Assembly (NCBI GenBank): GCA_029204225.1
Contig: CM055092.1
Span: 60,983,302-61,047,301 of the forward strand
Reading direction: 5' to 3'
From: Diphasiastrum complanatum
Lineage: Eukaryota; Streptophyta; Lycopodiopsida; Lycopodiales; Lycopodiaceae
Length of the DNA stretch: 64,000 nt
The notes beneath the pieces are model-generated. The model was given only the letters and a program-made list of their open reading frames with translations, did not search any database and was not told the DNA's origin. The position numbers and the translations under genes are program-made. Shown piece by piece: positions 58,073 through 64,000 of the stretch (within the stretch, counting starts at the first letter, position 1; every line of letters starts with the position of its first letter).

Positions 58073-61000
58073 TTATTGGGGACTTTTATTGGCTTCGCGC
58101 CGAAGCTTGATTAAATGGTACTGCACCTTCTCCATAAAGTCGAGGCGTGCAGTATTAAAATCCAAATTGTGTGGCAAGAAACAATGGTGGGCTCCGGCAA
58201 TCCACTTGGAGGTTGTCCATGATGTGAAGCGTGATTCCGAGGAGCCTCCCATCATTGCTGCACGAAAGTATAAACGAGCAACCGGCAGTTGATCTTTGAT
58301 TTGCTCTGAGGCCATCAACTTGTTTGGATCGAATGCCAGAGGAGGGAGACAATCGTCCCATCTGGTTGTCACTGACGCCAACAGAGTTAGATCTTTAGCA
58401 AACATTGTCGATTGTCGCATCGTTGGATCTGGAGAGTGGACATACTCTCTCTGATAGGCTTGTAAGGCGCGGTGGAATCCACGGAGATGGTCCAGCTGTA
58501 GGGCTGATGGATGATTGGCCAATTGGACGTATGGATGGTGATTTTGTCCATATCCAATCCCAAATCTTTTCATTTATTCCTTTGCGACATTGGCACATAA
58601 TAGGGATCTACCCGCAACTAGCGAGGGCTGGCGACGTAACTCCTAATTGATTTTGGAGTTTTCTCAAAAACAGTGATTCTCCATGCCGGCTGCTCTCCAA
58701 ATGTAGGTATTTTGTCCAACTCTTTGTCGGCCTCTATCTTGGAGGTCTTAAACTTCAGAACCCATTCACCACGCGAGGACTCATGCGGATGTTGCTTTAA
58801 GAAGGTCTGGATCTAGTCCTTGACGCTGATGGGCCTTTTGAATAGAGGTGTGGTCCTTGATGAGGATGGACCTGCTTGAACTGCCGGTAAGATTGGTGGT
58901 TGTTCTGCTATATCTGGAGATCCCCCCTGGTCCAAGCTCGAATCTACCCCTGTATCCATTGGTGCAGTTTTGTGGCGCGGAGGGGAGAATTGCGGATGAC
59001 CGGTACGGGGATTTGTGGTCCGGTTTCCAACAATTGAGCAACTACTTTTTCATAGGTGGTGATGGTCTCCTTAGCCTTTGCCAACTCGATTGAAGCTGCT
59101 CCTTTGAATCTGTCAAAGCGGCCTTGGAATCCCTAAAGGGCCACTTTGTATGTCTCCACTTTCTTGAACAAATACGCAATCTCCGTCGGTGTGACCAAAT
59201 GATCTAGTATTTGCGTTTGAAGATACACATCACGCTCAAGGGTGGTCGCATCCAATTCACCTTGAAGCAGTGTGCGATCCTGTTTGGCCATCTGTAATTG
59301 ACCCTTCAGCAACTGCACATGTTGCTTTGCATCCTGCACGGCCTTATCCACCTGATCCTATGCGGTTGTCAGGGTGTTTTGCAAGGAGTTGATATATTCT
59401 TTTAAGCAATCAGCTTGTTGTTGGGCCAACTTCTTTTTGGCTTTCGCCTTGTCTTCATGTGTTTGGCAATTTTTAACTCTCGATTCAGCTGGACAATTTT
59501 CTGGCTGATCAGAGTGTTTTCGGACCCCATCTCGGAGATTTTCTGTTCCATTTCCTTCTTCTTATCCAGCATAGACTGGATCACTTGTGCAAGGTTGGAG
59601 ACCAAACCGAGAGCATCACCAGAATCGACGGTCGTGGAAGCGGCATCAGTAGGAGGACCTGATGGAACTGTCCTTGGTTGTCATGGAATAGGTGCCACTA
59701 GTTCTTCTTCTTAAAAAATGTCTTCCTCTTCAAATCCCTCAAGCACGGTGGCGTCGAACGGTTTTGGTGATCTCACAGCTTTGTCGACTCGAAGTGCGGC
59801 TGGGCTTTCTTCTATATGGGGTTGTTGGCTGACATTTTCAACACCAACAGTAGATTCATGGATCTATTTGAATCCTCTTCCAGGGGATTGCAGTTCAAAA
59901 GGCGCAGGGCTTTGGGACATTTCAAAAATTTCGGTGGCCCCAAGGGGGTCAGAATCATCAAACATATCCATAAAAAACTGCGTATTTGGTGAAGTGGCTT
60001 CGGTGTGTGGAAGTGAGGCGGCCTGGGCAGCCGTGATGGAAATGGTAGGCCCAATGGTCACAGATTGTCCTTGTATGGAAGCAGAGATAAGGGAAGCATC
60101 AGAGGCTAGGGAAAGGGGAAGTTCAGTGCAAACAGCAGTAGGGGATGAAAGCGCAGCTGACGAGGTATGCCTAGTGCGACGTCGTGACGCGAAAGGCGAG
60201 TCAGGAATGATGATTTCGCTGCGTGGATGATGACAACTATGAGAACTTGAGGCCTGGTGAGACGACTCGGCCGGTGCTTCTTCGTAGACCAAAAGCACAG
60301 AATCTAGGTGGAAGCCATGGATTCTGTTTTGTAAGTGAGAAGCAGCTAAAAGGGACGATAAAGAGCCAACAACGAACTGCTGCTTAGTATTACCCTTAAT
60401 AGCTCGTTTGAGCTCACCAGAAACAGTCTTGAACCAATTATATGGTTCAAGAGGGGCTTTGGCCAACTTGGTGTGGGACTCCACTATCCTACGGAGGATT
60501 TGTGACATGATGCGATCTTTCCTGAGGTTGCCAACCATCAAAAAGTTGTTCAGTAGCTGGGCAGCAGCGTGGATTGAAGGCTCAGTGATGGCTTCCAGAA
60601 GTATCCGTCATTGGTCCGGTGCAGATCATTAGTGAGGTCAATGTAGGGCTTGATGGCATGTTTGGCCTGCTTGTGATTGGGTGAGGCCTGTGTATCAGAT
60701 GCTATACCTATGGCTGCAATTTAGTGAGGCGCACCTCGTGTGTGGCTCCCTGGAAAGTGATATAAAATTTTGATTTTTCTTCCTTCCACGTACTGAAGGC
60801 AAGAGTGATGAAATCCATATTGATGCGACCAGAAAAGGCTCTCTCATGAATACCCATTGCAGTGAGCAGAGGTTCCGCAAGGGTCATCCACTGAGTGACC
60901 ATGCTTGTGCTAGGAAGGATCATGATGTTCGTTGCATATGGGACATCACGATGGATAGTATAGCACGGAGACTGGGAAGTATCGGTAGAAGAGATGATGA

Positions 61001-61155
61001 GCAAAAAAAGAAATGTAAGACGCGGAAAAGTATATCAGAAAGCAATCAGGAAGTTTGGAAGGCTTTGGTCGTGGGAAAATTCGCAGGATCTTCGCTAGCA
61101 CAAGTGAGGAATGAATCGAATTCAGCCAACTTATAGGTGAATTTGGTGGGTCCAT
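58073..61155 (-). pseudogene. Unidentified 3' accessory coding block, coiled-coil protein
   Basis: Minus-strand open segments fill the space between integrase and 3' LTR. An N-terminal part (61004-60708) has TQWMTLAEPLLTAMGIHERA. A 225-codon part (60541-59864) begins MMVGNLRKDRIMSQILRRIV and ends in a long Ser/Pro/His-rich region with SEIIIPDSPFASRRR. Two coiled-coil parts follow: LAQVIQSMLDKKKEMEQKIS at 59605-59402 and QHVQLLKGQLQMAKQDRTLL at 59351-59133. A C-terminal part (58573-58073) has TRWDDCLPPLAFDPNKLM and ends 50 bp before the LTR. Most segments share one frame, broken by stops and at least two shifts. No membrane segment, protease or nucleic-acid enzyme motif is seen. I recognise no family; the position is that of env-like or other accessory ORFs. 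Confidence 0.55.
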
Positions 61156-61638
61156 TACACTGAATACTAGTTTGGCTGATCACTTTTGAACAAAAATTTG
61201 CAGGCATGTACAGTATTGTAAAAGTAGGCTATAAAAATCTCGGCGAAGGTTTATGGGGATCTGAGCCTATCAGGCGAACGTTTTTCAGGACTTGCGAAGG
61301 ATGAACCTTCGACCAAGATGGTCCTTCGTCTAGATACTATCATAAATGTATTTTTTCACAATCTGAACCTATGGACAACCTAATTTTGACATTTTAAGAT
61401 CATCCAGCAGGTCGACGAAGGTTCATAATGAGATTAAGATTCTCGGCGAGGGTTCCCAAAATGGCATATCACTGAACATTCGCCTGACTCAAAACTGGAT
61501 TTTCTCTTGACAGGGACCTTTGCCCACCTCAAATTAGATAAATCTAGAGTGGATGTACAATCTGAGAGCTCAGCAAAGATTTTTGGTACTGTATAGGCCA
61601 AATCTGACCAAAACAGTGATTTTTTAAATCATTTTCCA
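61156..61638 (-). other. Spacer between integrase and accessory block
   Basis: Non-coding on both strands. It has several GGCGA(A/G)GGTT and GCGAAGG(A/T)... CCTTCG motifs, some in inverted order (61258-61330). It could carry a promoter or splice acceptor for the downstream block, but no motif proves it. Confidence 0.4.
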
Positions 61639-62400
61639 TCAAAAAATATTGTGCTTCGCAAGATCTCCTGCTTTCAGATCTTTTTTGTGCAGGCGACGAT
61701 CATGCCATGCCTTGCGGCGAGATTTCTCTACTGCTAAGGCATGAACTACCATCAATCGGGTTTCACATAATTTGTGCAACGCTTCATGACGGAGTTGTAA
61801 AGACTTATCACCATTTAATCGTTCTGTTGTCGCTATGCGTAAAGATGGGATTAAAAACCATGATGGCTTGCTTGATATAGTGCCATTGAATTCATATGGC
61901 AAAGTCTCCTGTGCCATAGAGTATATGGTGAATCATCATGAGTCTTATGCATTTGATCTGCGAGTACGCGTACCTTCAGTATACTAGTGCTTGCATCAAC
62001 AACATTGCATGTTTCGTCTGAGAATGTTACACAATAGTAGGGAGTACTAAATCTCTGTATAACGAAAAAATCTTCTAGTAAACACTTTATTGTTTGATTA
62101 ATAAAGTGTGTACCCCGGTCATTGACAATCTTGATCGGACATCCAAATCTGATTATAATATTTTCATACAAAAACTTGGCCGTAGATTTTGCATCAGCAA
62201 CTTTGACAGCTTTGGCTTCAACCCACTTGGTCATATAATCAGTTGCGACAATAATGTATCGAGCCTGAGATCCTTGCACGGCAGGGTGAATATGTCCAAC
62301 ATAATCTAGTCCCCATTTTTCAAACGGTGCTTGTGATAAAACCGGATGCAAGGGTTCGTAGTTCTGTCGAGTAGGCCGTTGTGCTCGCTGGCAAATGTCA
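61639..62400 (-). pseudogene. pol: Gypsy integrase with embedded copia-like segment
   Basis: The minus-strand integrase begins with the end of its zinc finger (CDICQRAQRPTRQN, about 62400-62360). The core follows: FEKWGLDYVGHIHP, VATDYMTKWVEAKAV and IVNDRGTHFINQ supply the first two catalytic Asp. Directly after FSTPYY, near 62040, the same frame continues with about 55 residues that look like a copia GAG-pre-integrase domain (VTFSDETCNVVDAS ... YTLWHRRLCHMNSMALYQ). The gypsy sequence then resumes near 61860 in another frame with IPSLRIATTERLNGDKSLQL and a basic C-terminus. The block holding the catalytic Glu (normally NGQxE) is missing, so it cannot be active. Confidence 0.8.
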
Positions 62401-62428
62401 CATGTTTGAATAAAATTTTATGTCCTTA

Positions 62429-62880
62429 TTAAGCGTAGGCCACCAACAATCTGATTGTAAAAGTTTGCGAACAGTAATATATGTAGAGTCCACCCATGCC
62501 ATCATGTAAAAACATGATTAAATCTGGTACTTCATTTGGTAAAAGACATCTTCGCAAAATATTATCTGATCCACGACGATACAATTGTCTTGCAACTAAT
62601 GGATAAGGTTGAGCCTTATGAATCAATTGTCTCTTCTGTACTTTTGTCAAGGAGTCATTCAGTTGTCCTAGCATCAGGTACTCAACAATATCTACTACCC
62701 ACTCAGGTATTGCTTTAACATAGAACAAGGCAGCATCTGGCAGTTCATCATCCATTTAAGTATTAACTAGGACGGATTCAATTCGAGATACGTGATCGGC
62801 TAGATAATGTTGCTTCCCCTTTCAAACCACAATTTGAAAGTCAAATTCAGTCAATAACAATAACTATCTTGCAATACGTC
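62429..62880 (-). pseudogene. pol: RNase H end and integrase zinc-finger start
   Basis: The tail of gypsy RNase H is readable across frames near 62880-62770 (LLLLTEFDFQIVV, then LADHVSRIES). A frame at 62755-62429 follows with the tether between RNase H and integrase: MDDELPDAALFYVKAIPEWV, LYRRGSDNILRRCLLPNEV and the first part of the H2C2 finger, where the usual CHDG...GGH is degraded to LHDGMGGLY. The rest of the finger follows at 62400 in another frame. The catalytic part of RNase H upstream is missing. Confidence 0.75.
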
Positions 62881-63612
62881 CAATATTGCATGTCTTTGGA
62901 TCTTCGCTTAGTCTTCTTAGCAATAATTGATCGAGAAGGCGATGACTTCTGAGATGATAAACTCTTCTTTAAAGGTGAAGACTTCCTAGACGATGATGTC
63001 TTACTAGAATTCTGACTTGGAGAATCATCCTCGACTTTTCCTTTGCCTTTATCCAGTAAGGGTGGCACTTTCTTTGAATCAATCTTTTTGAGGGAGATTT
63101 TTCCATTTCAGGACCGTATTATAATGTTGCTTAGCTTGTTTCTTCGTCATCGATCCTGTGATCCTATCTGCCTTCAATATAACTGCTTTGGACGGTTTTA
63201 TTGTTAGTTCATCAGGAACATTACGCACTCCAAATCTAGTCGGATCCATATGATTTAGAATCTGCTCATTCGTAAGTTCAGCATTGCCATCATAAGTCAA
63301 GGCATGACTCACAAGAATGAGTTCATCCTCAATCGGATCTGGTGTAGGTTCCGTTGATATCCAGACTACATTCAGCACATTTAGTGAAAACGTGATTGGT
63401 GTATCCAAAGTTCGATCTAATAAGGGAATCTCGTTCAAATCTGATTGATTATCTTGTTGACACATATATCCTTCTGTACAGATCAATTGTTGCAAGAGCT
63501 TCATTCCAATTGACAGTATCCGTTTGAGAATCGTAACAAACTCCCAAATTTTTCTCTGGTCGGTCACAAGTGTGATCTGTTGTTGACGATTGTCATCCTC
63601 TTTTTGAACCAC
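62881..63612 (-). pseudogene. Linker frames between protease and RNase H; RT missing
   Basis: A 177-codon minus-strand frame (63612-63079) starts MVQKEDDNRQQQITLVTDQ, contains IEDELILVSHALTYDG and ends with KQAKQHYNTVLKWKNLPQK. It is followed by a Lys/Ser-rich stretch (63068-62890, SSPLKKSLSSQKSSPSRS). Neither shows RT motifs (no PFGL or Y/FxDD). By position they lie where polymerase should be. I do not recognise the 177-codon part; it may be the protease-RT linker of this lineage or a separate accessory segment. Confidence 0.5.
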
Positions 63613-63639
63613 TAGTTTGATAGTCCAAGTTGTGGGATC

Positions 63640-64000
63640 AACTTTAACTGCACGTTCATGATTTTCAAAAGTGATTTTTTGGTACCCCAGTTATGAATTA
63701 CTTGTGCAACTCATAACCATGGATGTCCCAATAGAACTCGGTAGACGTTTGGCGCTTCTGGTAAGTCCATCACTATGCAAGAAATGAAGAACTGTACTCC
63801 CGCAATCCTGACAGGTATATCTTCAACCATTTCTCATGGACAAACTGTCATTGATCAGCTAGGTTAATAGCAAAAGTAGTAGGCTTGATCTTTGTAAGGC
63901 CCCATTTTTGCACATAGCTTCGTAGAGATCAGGTTACCCCTGAACCGCCATCGATCATGGCTGCTTCTTTAGGAAATTGTCTATGTTGTATCGGCATTTT
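63640..64000 (-). pseudogene. Retrotransposon aspartic protease
   Basis: Minus-strand protease domain with AAMIDGGSGVT (the catalytic D-S/T-G is here D-G-G) near 63965-63930, a second block LPEAPNVYRVLLGHPWL near 63770-63720, and IHNWG following. It is broken by stops and frame changes. It is retropepsin-like, of the gypsy type, and runs towards gag beyond the right edge. Confidence 0.7.

Larger units (their letters stand above)
57376..64000 (-). mobile_element. Large Ty3/gypsy element, 3' part, with extra 3' coding block
   Basis: A minus-strand element running off the right edge. In transcription order: protease (to about 63640), a linker region, RNase H end, integrase (to 61639), a 480 bp spacer, about 3 kb of unidentified coiled-coil coding-like sequence (61155-58073), a polypurine tract and the 3' LTR (57376-58022). 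Reverse transcriptase, expected between protease and RNase H, is absent. Integrase features resemble the non-chromoviral plant gypsy lineages (Tat/Athila side): no chromodomain, and FEKWGLDYVG and IVNDRGTHF blocks. gag and the 5' LTR must lie beyond 64000 if they are present. Confidence 0.8.

Noticed and set aside
1-64000. tRNA, rRNA or snoRNA genes
   Set aside because: No cloverleaf with A and B boxes and no rRNA segment was noticed; the only tRNA-related sequences seen are retrotransposon primer sites. A dedicated scan was not possible.

Overview
The window is nuclear DNA from a land plant with a large, retrotransposon-rich genome. Two host genes of plant type are present: a complete 24-exon gene for the coatomer beta-prime subunit and the first exon of a CCD1-type carotenoid cleavage dioxygenase. 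Both use GT-AG introns. Almost everything else is decayed LTR retrotransposon of the plant Ty3/gypsy and Ty1/copia groups, plus foldback elements, (AG)n microsatellites and minisatellites. The lineage cannot be fixed from this sequence. The coatomer C-terminus (for example PDWEWAL where I recall flowering plants having EDWQVAL) hints at distance from Arabidopsis, which is weak evidence.

Layout. 1-5844: a 23-26 bp minisatellite, a C-rich degenerate tract, and a gypsy gag pseudogene with three zinc knuckles but no pol. 5845-10486: a chromodomain gypsy element with both LTRs, a CTCTT target duplication, an initiator-tRNA-Met primer site and a polypurine tract, but broken coding capacity. 11890-17160: a decayed gypsy element, a copia element deleted so that protease is fused in frame to RNase H, and a copia RNase H scrap. 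17646-17885: CCD1-like exon 1 on the minus strand, with no other CCD exon in the window. 19345-24792: two overlapping-domain copia fragments around an unidentified coding-like tract, then a 241 bp inverted-repeat element. 24793-28946: no gene, with tandem repeats, a possible LTR/primer-site remnant and a foldback element. 28947-52861: the coatomer gene on the minus strand; its four largest introns hold an antisense copia element, microsatellites, an array of small hairpins and tandem duplications. 52862-54503: its upstream region, with GC-rich palindromes and a poly-C tract. 54504-55792: a deleted relative of the 5845-10486 element. 56593-57349: a copia reverse-transcriptase scrap. 57376 to the right edge: the 3' part of a gypsy element on the minus strand, whose LTR sits just beside that scrap.

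How it fits together. The coatomer gene is the only complete host gene. Its 24 coding exons join with consistent phases to 2721 nt (906 residues), close to the roughly 920 residues of the plant family. The last element is the most unusual: it lacks a recognisable reverse transcriptase, its integrase carries an in-frame copia-like segment, and about 3 kb of coiled-coil coding-like sequence of unknown family lies between integrase and the 3' LTR.

Exon borders come from reading splice sites and from remembered plant family sequence. No alignment or database search was run.
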